From Phragmites australis (lineage: Eukaryota; Streptophyta; Magnoliopsida; Poales; Poaceae): a stretch of 64,000 bases of DNA. The position numbers were made by a program, and so were the translations under genes. How positions within the stretch are numbered: the stretch's first letter is position 1; every line of letters starts with the position of its first letter. Positions 33,601-42,294 of the stretch are shown one piece after another. Below the pieces are notes generated by a model that was given only the letters and a program-made list of their open reading frames with translations, was not told where the DNA came from and did no database searches. The stretch spans positions 17,789,146 through 17,853,145 of the forward strand of contig NC_084940.1 of NCBI RefSeq assembly GCF_958298935.1. The letters are read 5' to 3'.

Positions 33601-36600
33601 GCCAGATTGAACATTACCTATGATTTAAAAAAAAAAGGTCATGTAAAAAGATAATACACAATAGACGAATTCCATTCAAGTAACAAAACAAATCTAAGTA
33701 GCAGAGTTCGATTGAAACAAATAGTAGAGGTGGTGCTAGTTCACTGAAGAGCAACAGTGGAGGTTAACTTATAGAATGACTAAATGAGCAAGTAAGTGCA
33801 CTGTGAATGTTAGCTGAATATACATTTATCCAGCTTACTTTGCTTTGTCTGGTTCAACATAGCGCAGCCATTCAAGATCAAGGCTCCCATGGTCTGTCAC
33901 CAATCGGTTTAGAAATTCCTACAAGAGATATCGCCAAAGATGACTGAATCTCGGAATTCCAACATATAGGCAAATATACTGAATTATATGCATGTTTGCA
34001 TGACTTGTGTCATACATACTCTCATTTTAAACGAAATTGCTTTATCACATACTTACTTTTATCCGTTCCGCCAGCATATTATTCATTCCTCGCTCTCTAA
34101 TTGTTTCCGATATTTCCTTGACATCTGCTTGCCTTATTCTTTCCCAATCAATTGAGTCCTTTGCATTCTGACCTCTTTCTTTATTTCCATGATTGTAAAG
34201 CACTTCTTTTCTTAAAATATCCCAATCATAAGTTCTTTTTTTACCAGCCCCGACTCTTGCCTTCTTTGCTTTTGATCCATCAGTAGGAACAGGGGAATCT
34301 TTTTTAGCATCTTTGGAAGTCTCAATAAAAACAGAAGCAACTCCTTCTAGGCTTTCACAATTTGCTTTCTGTTTTTGACATAAGTTTGATGAATGACCAT
34401 TTCGATCCTTTGCTATCTGAATTCCAACATTATCACTCAGTTGGCTGCATTCTGATTGAAAATTTCCATGTCCAATCTGCTTTGCACTAGCAGTACATTC
34501 CTCTTGCAAATTCGAATTTTCATTCTGTTTCACAAATGTAGCTTCAGCTTCATTCCTTGGAAGACTTTTTATACAAGAGTCCCTTGCAAATGACACCATC
34601 TCTGAACTTGATGGTTGAAAATATGTATCAATTATCGGTGAAACCAAGTCAGCACCTTGTGTAGGCTCAGAAGGGAATGGACTTTTATTCTGATTTAATG
34701 ATCCATCCATACTATATAGCAAAGCGCTTAAAGAGTCACCAATTGTTGGTTTAATTGTGCTGGCGTATCCAGGAGCAGATGAAGGATAATGGGAACTAGT
34801 CTCAGCTTGTGTGGCATTAGAATAGTAATAGTCCACAGTATTAAGGGCAGTGTATAATGGTCTTCCCAAGTTGCTGCCATACGCTATATCATGGAGATGA
34901 ATTCGTCCATTCTGGTGATAATTAACAGAAGTATGCAGAGGATCATGCTTTCTTCTGAGATTTTGTAATTCATGGAGCAGTGAACCCTTATTTGTAAATG
35001 GATCTGGAACTTCATGATATTCCGATGATGCAATATTTTCATTATACTTGCTCTTTATCTCTTGCATCCGTAGAAGTTCTGTATACGTAGCTGAACTGCT
35101 TGTACCGTTAGGCATATTTCTGTGGATGAAGTCCTCTGCTGTAAACTTTAGCAATGTGCTAGAAAGCATATGCTCATTTATGTGAAACCGGTAATCTGGG
35201 GAGCTTTGAGATGAAATGGCAGAGTTTTGTGATGAAACAACATCCTCCAGCGACCCATCTTCAGCTTCAACAAAACTCCCAGTTCCAGCTGCTACTTGAC
35301 TGCTTTTTTCATGGAGTCTAGCCGGCAGCTTCCTATAAGAATCAGAATAAACTCCTGCTGCATAGTCCAGTCCATCTCCAGAAGAACTTCCAAACAATTC
35401 AGTATTATCACTTCCTTCCTTTTCTTCTGCTGTGATTAAGGAGCCTGCTGTGTTACTTGCCTCTTCAACAAGGATCTCACCTTGCAATTTGACAGCATCA
35501 CCAAATAACCTTGAACAAGAGCCATTCTCATCTGAAGTTGTATGAAACACCCCAGCTGCAGGTTTTTCAGAGACTTCTGGTTTTGCAGGAAATTTTGCAG
35601 CAAGAGCCATAAAGGCAGAGCTGGAAAGAAAACAACAGCCAGAAAACACAACATTAGTTCATAATTTGCTTATTTCAAATAATTTGCTTATTTCAAATGG
35701 ACTTAAGTTTTGTTTCACCTGGAAAGATGGTCTGAAACATTCTGAGTAAGGAACACCCCCACTACGGAATCCACAACTGATCCTTTCCAAGGAGAGAAAC
35801 GCCGATCCCCTGTAAATAAATAGAAGTAATCCAGAATTAAGGTGCTATCCGGCAAGTCCCTAAGATGCAAGCCCACAATCAGCAAACAAACCCAATGCAC
35901 CCATTCAAGTGCATGCACACGATATTATGAGTCTGCTCTTGCTTCCAAATGAAATAAATAGGCACGAAGACACAGAACATGGGCACACATTAAATACTAA
36001 AGATCTGTGATTATCCCATTAACATGGCCTTAGCAACCATAGCATGGAAGTATGAAATGGTAACAGGTCAAAGAACCCTATTTAAATGTACTCAATTATG
36101 TACCAGATAACATACAGAATGCCATGTTAGGAGTACAACATAGAAATGGCAGTGATACCTTGAACAAGATGCATGCGAGCAATGAATGAATCAACGCGTC
36201 CTCGAAATATTTTTCTTTCTTCATCGAGCCACTTCTCTTTATCCTTGGCCATCGCTTCTGCGCCATCACTCATATCTGGTTCCATTAATAACTTCCACAT
36301 CAAAGTGGTTACCGGATCAAGGTTCACTTTGGCTCGAGAACGTTTTCTTTTCATTTTTCCCTCAAACGGAACAATTGCACCAACTTCTCCTTTATAAGGG
36401 ACAAGAGCACCATGTGGTTCAGCTGCCTGAATGTCATCTGATTTGTTAATGTCTAACAGCACTATCTTTTGAATTATGAGATCTAAAGAATCTATCAGTG
36501 GTGCTGTAGCTCCGGCAGTGCTTTCTATAACTCTTTCTGAATTAACTGCTCTTGCATAAGAGGCAACTTCTGCATGAGGTCCACAGACACAAGAAATATC

Positions 36601-38964
36601 CACATTTTGTGATGGACCAGTATGGCTACCTTTTGACATAAGTATTGCATGAACAATATTGTCCTTCCTTGGGCGACCTCTAGGTTTTGGCTTCTCACCA
36701 GGTTTTAACTCTTTTCTGGGACGTCCTACTTTTCGCTTCCCACTGGGTTTAGCTACAACGGTTTTTGGAGAAAACTCCAGTTGATTATTCTCAGTTCTCA
36801 GAACATTGTTACTCGTTGATGGATTTGTCTGGTTCGTTGGGGTCCTAATAACTTTTACGGAAGTCTCCAGTTGATGACTCTCCGTTCTAAGACTGCCATT
36901 GCCTGTTGATATATTAGTTCGAGTGACAGGGTACCTAAAATGTTCCCCGCTGATGCTTCTGCCAAGCTCATCGGGAGGAGCAATGCAGACACTGTTCTCA
37001 GTATCGTCCTGAGGAGAATTGCTACGCTTATGCAGTTCAGCTGGCAAGTCTGACCCTGAAACCATGTTGCCTCCCAAAGACTGGAGTTGATGATTTCCAA
37101 GTTTTGCAATAACATTCTGTCGTTGTAGGTTGTTTGGACTACTAGGCGACTGTGCACATTCTTGTGTTACAAGCCTGAACTGTTTGTCAGGTCCTTCAAT
37201 AGAATCCCTGAATGTGGTGCCAGGCAACATAGCTCTGTTATGCTGCAGTTCCATTTCTGCTCTCTTAGCCATACTGTTTTGTAATGATCGAAAATTGATC
37301 ATTCTCTGGGAAGCTTGGGATTTCTCACGGGCTATCACTCTTTGAGCATCAGCTAGTGTAAAAACGTTACAATTTATTGCTGAAACCGGATTTGCATTCC
37401 GATTGTTAGACAAATATGCAGACGAGGTACAACAATTGTCAACAACTCCATTCAGACTGTAATCATGATTATTTAACCTCATTCTTTTGTAAGTTTCTGG
37501 AAAATATGAAGCCTCAGAGGTGGTAGCATGGCAAGCACTTACAGATGCCAATCCATTATTTTGGTGATTGAATTTTGCACCTAACACAGTCTGAGCACCA
37601 TTTGAAGCAATTTGCTCTCTTCTGGTATTCACAGCATGGATATGTGAGAGGTCATGAGAATCATGAGGCCTGACTGCTGCACTGGTATACCTGTAAGGAC
37701 TGGTATTAATCCTTAAGTAGCCATCCGTTGTAACAAGTTTATTCGAGTTTTCCATCACCGAATTCCGCTCAGTATTGACAGGTGGATTGTCGTTGTTTGC
37801 CAATATGTAACTGTTGAACATTTGGTCAGTTACCACTGCGTCTCTTGTGCAAGATCTTTCAAAACATTGAGTTTGTGTGATCACATTTTCTGGCATTCCG
37901 TGACCATTAAGCATCTGGTTGGCCATTTGTGTTTGTCTTATAGAAGCTTGAGGAGATGAAAGCAAGTATTCAGCAAAATTGGTTGACATGCTCTGTAATA
38001 GACTGATTGAACTGTTGAGGTCAGGTACATTTTTATGTGTCATGCCATCATTGAGCTCTAACAAAGGATTTACTTCTAATGTTTCTCTTATTCGGGACTG
38101 AAAATTCTGTGCAGGATTGTCCACAAAGTTAGTACTCTCATTATGTATCTGATTCAAAGAAGAACTGTTGAGGTCAATCAATTCTCCTTTCTGTGTGTTA
38201 TGTGCAGATAATAACTGTGCATTAACCATCTGATTTGCTGAACTGTAAATAGAGCTGGTGGTAGAATCAGCATGGCATGCCGACTGGCTTTGAACATTGC
38301 TTTTATTGATAGAAGATACAGCTGGCTTATAATCCTTAGGGTCAGTTGATATTTCTGTCACCTTAGCTTGAGTTCCAGGATGTGCATCCACCTTATCATA
38401 TTGCCCATCAAAGTTCAAACATCGTCTAACTGGTTTCAGCTCAGCTCTGCAATTTGAATCAGCAGCCTGTTCTGGAGGAGGTTGGCCTGATGGTGTCTTC
38501 TTACGGACATACTTTCTCTTGCCAGATGGTTTTTCTTCCTTTTCCTTGGAAGACTTTGGAGTTGTGGACTTAGGTGTCTTTGATGGTTTTCCTTCTTTCA
38601 AAACCTTTGGCCTGTGCTTTTTCCTCTTAGACTTTTGTGCTGGTGTCTTGTTCAAGTCAATACCTTCAATTGGTCCAGCATCATTTCCAGTGCCTATAAT
38701 TGACCCAGCATCATACCTAATAGGCCCAGCATCATTTCCAGTGCTTACAATTGACCCAGCATCATTTCTAATGCCTTCAATTGGCCCAACACCAATTGTA
38801 TTGCAAAGCAATGCATATTCTTTCTCTGATGACGCAAGTGCAAAAGTTCTAGTCTGCGTCTCTATAGAAGTATCGATATGAGACGGCACTAAAATACTTG
38901 TGAAACATAGATTTGCAGTGTTCTGTGATTGGGGCAGCCATTGTCCAAAATCTTGCATATGCAT
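15530..38964 (-). CDS. ROS1A: ROS1/DEMETER-family 5-methylcytosine DNA glycosylase, 17 coding exons
   Basis: This nuclear bifunctional glycosylase/lyase would excise 5-methylcytosine and start active DNA demethylation. Seventeen exons (minus strand) join in frame into ~1,996 residues: 38964-36159, 35809-35719, 35620-34057, 33918-33839, 32904-32820, 32741-32650, 32571-32503, 32416-32380, 32291-32209, 25946-25455, 25338-25302, 25211-25154, 25069-24930, 23711-23646, 23536-23422, 16661-16623, 15666-15530. Domains: Lys/Arg-rich N-terminus with AT-hook-like motifs (~743-769), glycosylase part A (~865-965), long linker, HhH-GPD domain with catalytic Lys (~1526) in GLGLKSVECVR and Asp (~1544) in PVDTNVGR, a 4Fe-4S ligand set C-x6-C-x2-C-x5-C (~1611-1627), and the C-terminal permuted CXXC/RRM-like region. 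All junctions are GT-AG except intron 12 (GC-AG). I see no stop or frameshift. Closest family known to me is cereal ROS1a. The ATG at 38,958 is an alternative start. Introns 9 and 15 are transposon-filled. Confidence 0.92.
16623..16661 (-). CDS. ROS1A: ROS1-like gene, coding exon 16 (39-bp micro-exon)
   Basis: Encodes GLTTEDIQHCFWR between acceptor GTTTCAG and donor AGAG|GTAATC. It is the conserved stretch that joins exon 15 (…PTIFK) to exon 17 (GFVCVRGFD…). It lies 6.76 kb away from exon 15 and was found by searching for the expected residues. Confidence 0.88.
18085..18280. mobile_element. Foldback (MITE-like) element in intron 15
   Basis: The left arm 'ggaaaaagtccatttcactc' and the right arm 'agtaaaatgaacttttttcc' are inverted copies. 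The pairing continues through 'aaactatgcagttggt' versus 'accaactgcataatttg' and 'cccccgaac' versus 'gttcgggggg'. The arms are about 70-75 bases each around a ~45-base loop. Such an element can form a long hairpin if transcribed within the pre-mRNA. Confidence 0.7.
19095..21991 (-). mobile_element. Decayed Ty1/copia element in intron 15
   Basis: LTRs: 3' LTR 19,095-19,235 and 5' LTR 21,692-21,991 (TGTTACC…TTAACA on +). A primer-binding site complementary to initiator tRNA-Met (TGGAATCAGAGCC on minus) abuts the 5' LTR at 21,679-21,691, and a polypurine tract (+ 'cccccctccccccgcgctc') follows the 3' LTR. Internal fragments include an RT piece (ALYGLKQAPRACFEHF near 20,370-20,460) and RNase H (19,449-19,901; DRRSVTCYCILLG, KHIGVD). 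Two internal tandem duplications are visible (19,222-19,400, ~90 bp period; 20,478-20,610, ~80 bp period). CTCTG on both outer sides suggests the target duplication, with two bases lost on the left. It runs in the sense of the host gene. Confidence 0.8.
21769..21945. mobile_element. GGACAC inverted-repeat element inserted in the copia 5' LTR
   Basis: The segment interrupts the 5' LTR relative to the 3' LTR. It begins TATTACTTAGACAC and ends GTGTCCAGGTAACA, a degenerate terminal inverted repeat. Internally 'gtgtcggaatccgactcgga' is repeated with changes, so it looks like one element with a partial duplication. A shorter relative is at 39,337-39,431. Confidence 0.55.
22580..22790. repeat. Possible short foldback element in intron 15
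   Basis: Two related motifs 'aaacttataagcgccaaaagtcac' (22,617-22,640) and 'agcttataagcaccaaaagtcac' (22,758-22,780) recur within 200 bp. They resemble ends of small hAT-type MITEs, but I could not confirm an inverted pair. Confidence 0.25.
23091..23276 (-). mobile_element. Au-like SINE in intron 15
   Basis: A 156-bp segment (23,106-23,261) is flanked by a perfect 15-bp direct repeat CCTACTTGGCCATTT (23,091-23,105 and 23,262-23,276). On the minus strand it contains GTTTGAGTCC, a tRNA-type B box, and TCGACGCGAATGTGGGTGCC and CTATTTCTTCTT, typical of Au SINEs of grasses. It runs in the sense of the host gene. Confidence 0.8.
23422..23711 (-). CDS. ROS1A: ROS1-like gene, coding exons 14-15
   Basis: Exon 14 (23711-23646) encodes IPCRTAMWGSFPLNGTYFQV. 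Exon 15 (23536-23422) encodes VFADHDTSRNPIDVPRSLIW and ends GTSVPTIFK at donor AAAG|GTACTT. These are the start of the RRM-like fold in the C-terminal domain. The downstream intron is 6.76 kb long. Confidence 0.9.
24930..25338 (-). CDS. ROS1A: ROS1-like gene, coding exons 11-13
   Basis: Exon 11 (25338-25302) encodes YELPDSHPLLEG. Exon 12 (25211-25154) encodes LDQREPDDPCPYLLSIWTP and ends in the GC-type donor CCAG|GCAAGA. Exon 13 (25069-24930) encodes GETAQSTDVPKTFCNSQE, then CFSCNSIREAQAQKVRGTIL, including the CXXC-like cysteines of the C-terminal region. Confidence 0.88.
25070..25153 (-). other. GC-AG intron 12 of the ROS1-like gene
   Basis: The donor reads CCAG|GCAAGA and the acceptor AAAGCAG|GCGAAAC. 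Joining them gives TPGETAQ in frame. No GT donor nearby restores the frame. The AG|GCAAG context is the strong consensus of plant GC-AG introns. Confidence 0.75.
25455..25946 (-). CDS. ROS1A: ROS1-like gene, coding exon 10
   Basis: A 492-bp exon after the transposon-filled intron 9. It begins SARLALPGPEEKSLVTS and ends RLRTEHQV at donor CAAGT|GTATGG. It carries the conserved acidic stretch DDPEEIPAIKLNFTEFTQNL and the block NNIEIEDADMSKALVAITPE typical of the family downstream of the Fe-S cluster. The first serine is completed across the 6.26-kb intron (AG|T). Confidence 0.9.
26790..28338 (-). pseudogene. copia integrase C-terminal part and RNase H; reverse transcriptase deleted
   Basis: The frame 28,338-27,337 carries the integrase C-terminal region (FGCLGYVND … KLDDRSTSMVFIGYE) and a Pro/Ala/Gly-rich spacer, and reaches the position where the RT domain should start (AWQAAMREEMDSIE … LNWVFKLKKNE). 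About one residue later it jumps to the RNase H region (SDLAGDVDTRSTSDG … SSCEAEYVAATTA). The whole RT palm, including YVDD, is missing. Confidence 0.8.
28338..30249 (-). pseudogene. copia gag-protease-integrase, frameshifted
   Basis: Gag starts with MAGEDGSSTAPAP at 30,249, right after the primer-binding site. A zinc knuckle CRNCRRTGHWARDC lies near 29,410-29,450 and the protease motif DTGATSHMTG near 29,190-29,220. A GAG-pre-integrase segment and integrase fragments follow (28,837-28,338; NGVVERR and SVEFARHCEDHSVQRHFSAP). Frame changes occur near 30,025 and 28,800-28,650. The protein cannot be made intact. Confidence 0.8.
31757..31890 (-). mobile_element. RTE-type LINE tail in intron 9
   Basis: 'cactacaacaacaaagccttttagt' and the following 'caagcaaattgaggtaggct' (read on +) are the complement of the 3' end of plant RTE LINEs. 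It lies between exon 9 and the larger L1-like insertion, in the same sense as the gene. Confidence 0.5.
32209..33918 (-). CDS. ROS1A: ROS1-like gene, coding exons 4-9 (HhH-GPD and Fe-S domain)
   Basis: Six short exons: 33918-33839 (EFLNRLVTDHGSLDLEWLRY), 32904-32820 (DYLLSIRGLGLKSVECVRLL, with the catalytic lysine), 32741-32650 (VDTNVGRICVRLGW, with the catalytic aspartate), 32571-32503 (YPMLENIQKYLWPRL), 32416-32380 (YELHYQMITFGK) and 32291-32209 (VFCTKSKPNCNACPMRAECK, with all four iron-sulfur cysteines). All splice sites are GT-AG. Every catalytic and cluster residue expected in the family is present. Confidence 0.9.
34057..35620 (-). CDS. ROS1A: ROS1-like gene, coding exon 3
   Basis: A 1.56-kb exon encodes SAFMALAAKFP, a ~400-residue poorly conserved acidic/Ser-rich linker, and then the second glycosylase block (KKRTYDWDILRKEVLYNHG … SIDWERIRQADVKEISETI … RGMNNMLAERIK). 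Acceptor TTTCCAG, donor AAA|GTAAGT. Confidence 0.9.
35719..35809 (-). CDS. ROS1A: ROS1-like gene, coding exon 2
   Basis: A 91-bp exon encodes GDRRFSPWKGSVVDSVVG and VFLTQNVSDHLSS, one of the most conserved stretches of the DEMETER-family glycosylase domain. Acceptor TTTACAG at 35,810, donor CCAG|GTGAAA at 35,718. Confidence 0.9.
36159..38964 (-). CDS. ROS1A: ROS1-like gene, coding exon 1
   Basis: This 2.8-kb exon encodes the first ~935 residues. It begins MHMQDFGQWLPQSQ. A lysine-rich block follows near residues 85-140 (KSKRKKHRPKVLKEGKPSK), then a long low-complexity Asn/Ser-rich region, then AT-hook-like KRKVGRPRKE and PRGRPRKD (about 743-769). The start of the glycosylase domain follows (KRKRSRAKVNLDPVTTLMWK), ending ARMHLVQ at a CAAG|GTATCA donor. 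The frame is open further upstream, but the first in-frame ATG is at 38,964. Confidence 0.9.
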
Positions 38965-38975
38965 ATTCCCTTTGC

Positions 38976-38984
38976 CTACTCCAT
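38976..38984 (-). promoter_or_regulatory. Minimal upstream ORF (ATG GAG TAG) before the ROS1-like start
   Basis: The leader contains ATGGAGTAG ending 11 bases before the main ATG at 38,964 and in another frame. If included in the mature leader it would act as a two-codon uORF. A likely acceptor of a leader intron (TTGTTGCAG) lies near 39,097-39,105, so this part of the leader is probably exonic. Confidence 0.4.
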
Positions 38985-40600
38985 CTCCCAAGGTGATGAC
39001 TATATCTGGTGTGTGACAAACAATAATGTGGTTTCTTTTCAAGAGCAGCGAAATTGGATCAGGCAGACCCTCTTATTTGGCTTCACAGTCTCCACCTGCA
39101 ACAAATGTAGCTGATGAGGCAATTGTCAAAAATACATTGCCATCACATTCTGCCTATGTTGTACTAATAGCAGATATGTCAGTGGCAAAGATCAGAAACC
39201 TTTATACCATTATCAAAACCATAACAAAGAAACAAAAAAGACAGTATCAAACAGTGACTATAATTTTCTTCGTAAGGTCTTTTACGCGAATAAATGTTTC
39301 ACCGGGTGTCCTTTCGTAAAACCACGAGACCGCAAGTGTTACCTGGACACAAACATGGGTGTCGGAATCCGACTCGGATTCGGGGTGTCCAATGTGGCAA
39401 AAACAATTTGGACACAGGTGTCTAGGTAACATTCCCCGCCTTTGTCCTCTAGTGCAAAAGCGTCCCATTTTTTTACTAGAACACCCAAGAGAGCTACGCC
39501 GAAAAGTGTTGCACTTAAAGTGCCATGCTGCAAGAACATTCTGCAGGGCCCTTGTGTGCCCCCACCACTGCCCTTAAATAACCATAGTCACTTTAAAATC
39601 CATTCAAGCAACATTTCCCGAACCCACCTAGACAGGACAAAGTTCGTAAACAATACCATTTCACCTTTTCCCTGTCTTTATATAAAAAACATATCTCCCA
39701 TCGTCTGTCATGCCACCAATTATCAGGTGAGACTCCCAGCACCTGAGCTCAATGAAAAAACAACTTTCTTTCATACAATCACCTGACTTCGCGGAGCGGT
39801 GCCAACGGCATTCGGTACGACCACAGTCGCAGACAGGCTCTCATGCACACACACACGCACGCAAATTAATGGACACATACAATCAACCCACCGTCCCATC
39901 TCTTCTGACGAATAATTCGATCACCAGCCCTAAAAGAAAAACAAGAAAAAATATGTTCCAGCCCTGTAAACCGCACTTGGAACCACCAAAATTGTACAAT
40001 CCCGAATCGGACATGGGGTTCAGTTCAACCCAAACAATTTCAGAAAATAAATTGCGACAGCAACCTTACAAGACTGATATTTGCGCTGAAGAAGAAGAAA
40101 CTATTCGAGCATGGACGGATGGATTGGATTCGTACGGCATCAAACACAGGGAGCGAATCGAAAGATTCGGATCCGATTGCCCACAATCACAACGAAGGAG
40201 AGTTCCCCCTTCACAAAATCGAACTCGTGGAACAAATACATTCAAGCAGGGTTTGCTTACTCACCAACAGAAACTACAAATCGATCCAAGCCCCGATGGA
40301 TCCCCACTCCACGCCACACCAGCTGCTGTAGAGGGCGGGGGAAGAAAGGGGGTGACTATGCCCGCCTTGATGCGTGCCGTCGCGCCGGCGGAGAGGTCGC
40401 CGCACAACAAATTGGCGCTAGAGAGAGAGGAGAGGGGGGGGGGGGGGTTCGGCGCCTGCCTGCGTGTGAATGATTAGGGAATGGAATTGGGTTAGGTCGT
40501 GAGAGGAGTGTGAGAGAAGAGCAGAGGGTGTAGGAGATTAGGGAATGGGAGAGAGTGATTGACCGGTAAGGACTGATCGGCTGTGGCGTTTGTCAACAAT
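38985..40600 (-). promoter_or_regulatory. Promoter and leader region of the ROS1-like gene
   Basis: No other gene is supported here. The GC-richer stretch 40,280-40,560, with a run of 12 or more G at 40,436-40,447 and purine-rich GAGAG tracts, is the likely first non-coding exon or core promoter of the minus-strand gene, by analogy with cereal ROS1 genes that have a leader intron. The exact transcription start is not visible. Confidence 0.35.
39337..39431. mobile_element. 95-bp GGACAC inverted-repeat element upstream of the ROS1-like gene
   Basis: The element begins TGTTACCTGGACAC and ends GTGTCTAGGTAACA, a 14-bp terminal inverted repeat with one mismatch. Its interior (ggtgtcggaatccgactcgg … ggggtgtcc … caatttggacacaggtgtc) matches the element in the intron-15 copia LTR at 21,769-21,945. 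It lies about 370 bp upstream of the start codon, in the putative leader intron or promoter. Confidence 0.65.
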
Positions 40601-42294
40601 GGACCATCGTGTGCCCAATTTAGCAGCTGTGGTTCAGCACATCTGACAACAAGAGATGATCATGTTATTTGAGTTATCACTCGGGTAACACAGAGTAATG
40701 ACTGACAATTATTTGATCACGTGTTATCTGAACTAATTTTCTATTCGGTGTTTTAAATTTTATCAAATACGATAAAAGTTGTACCGTGGTAATAATACAT
40801 TTTAAATTTTGTGTCTTGGTTTTGATTGAGAAGGAAAATAAAAAAGTTGTATAGGTCTCGAGTGACTTTAGCCGCACTTGATCCAGTATCTTTTTCGAAC
40901 AGTTGGTTCAACAGACTGGTCACCGCGTACGGTTTCTGTTTTAAATGTTCACTCTTTTACATGTTTATCTGCTCGTCCTAACGGTCAGCTCGTTAACACT
41001 TATATATCTTCCATCCATTCGTAATTCGAGTGGGCAACTAGACAGTTAGTTTTTCGACCGTTAGTAATCAATCGAAGTTGTTAATTACAATTAGTCGTCA
41101 CACAATGGAGTATTTATGGTGTCTCCCATGTGTCACTACGTAAATGAGACTTTGTATGTGCTAACTATATTATTTATGTGGTGGCTCCTCGAGAGTTCAA
41201 CGTTCCACTTGTTGTCTCAACTGACAAGAAATTCAATAAATAAATTATTTGTATATCAAATAATTTTACTTAATTGTGTTGATTTAAATATAATTTGAAC
41301 TAGATCAAATTGATAAAACACATATTTAGTATTTGGTGGGCTTCCAATGTTACTTAAGAAACAACAAAAAGTTTTCATTTATAAAATATTGCAATAGAGG
41401 CTTGGCAAATCTTTTATGATTCTATTTACCTCTACATCTCCGATTACTCTTTCCCTTATTTAGAAGAAATTTTGTTTCACAATGATAATATTACCTAGTT
41501 GTTTAGAATCACATCTTTGTGTGCTAGTAGCTAGAACAGAAGGATTCTTGGATTTCTTAAAACTCATGTCCAATAACCTATGTCATCTTAGCCACCCTAA
41601 TATTTCTCTATTGCTCGAATTGGGCAATACTATGTATTGATAGACTTCAGCAGCAATTGAATTCTTGCCACATAAAATATCGTGAATGTTCTATAGAAAA
41701 TATCTTAGCCTTATTAATCCCATGACTTACCCCAAATATCAATATGTGTAAAATGCAGTGACCATAGAGCTTTCCCAGGTTATATTTGTGTCGTCCTTTT
41801 TCTGAAGTGCTTCCATTTTTATCGTGCAAATATATCCCTGCAAATTTCTCATCTCCTTTGTAAGCATTTTTTTTAAGTATAGATTGCAATCGTTAACATA
41901 TTGTGGTCATTCTACCATATTTTCATATTACACCCGGTTTAACGAACAAAACTAGATACAGCTTATATTGTATAGAATGTTCAACACATATAAGGATGTC
42001 ACAGATGAAGTAACAGAAATAATACTTTTATAGAATAAACGTTAAATTTTTACAATAATTGACATATATTATCTTCTATGTAGATATCTGTAGCAGAACA
42101 GAAGCACTGATACCCAATAACACCACACACAACCGACCGGGAGACACGCGTCTAGAACGTCACAACCTCGTCTTGATAACCTTCAATATTTTCACTCACT
42201 GAGCAGCACCATACATATCGCATGGGATAGAGAAAATAGCAAGTGTGAGCACATGACGCACTCAGTAAGTGTGGGAAAGATAATGATATGTAGG
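40601..42294. other. AT-rich intergenic DNA
   Basis: No gene, RNA gene or recognisable mobile element could be supported. All open frames are short and without domains. Confidence 0.4.

Noticed and set aside
36127..39042. Two separate genes at 36,127-39,042 and 34,045-35,649
   Set aside because: Both are exons of one gene. The 91-bp exon at 35,809-35,719 joins them in frame. The apparent start at 39,042 is not an ATG.
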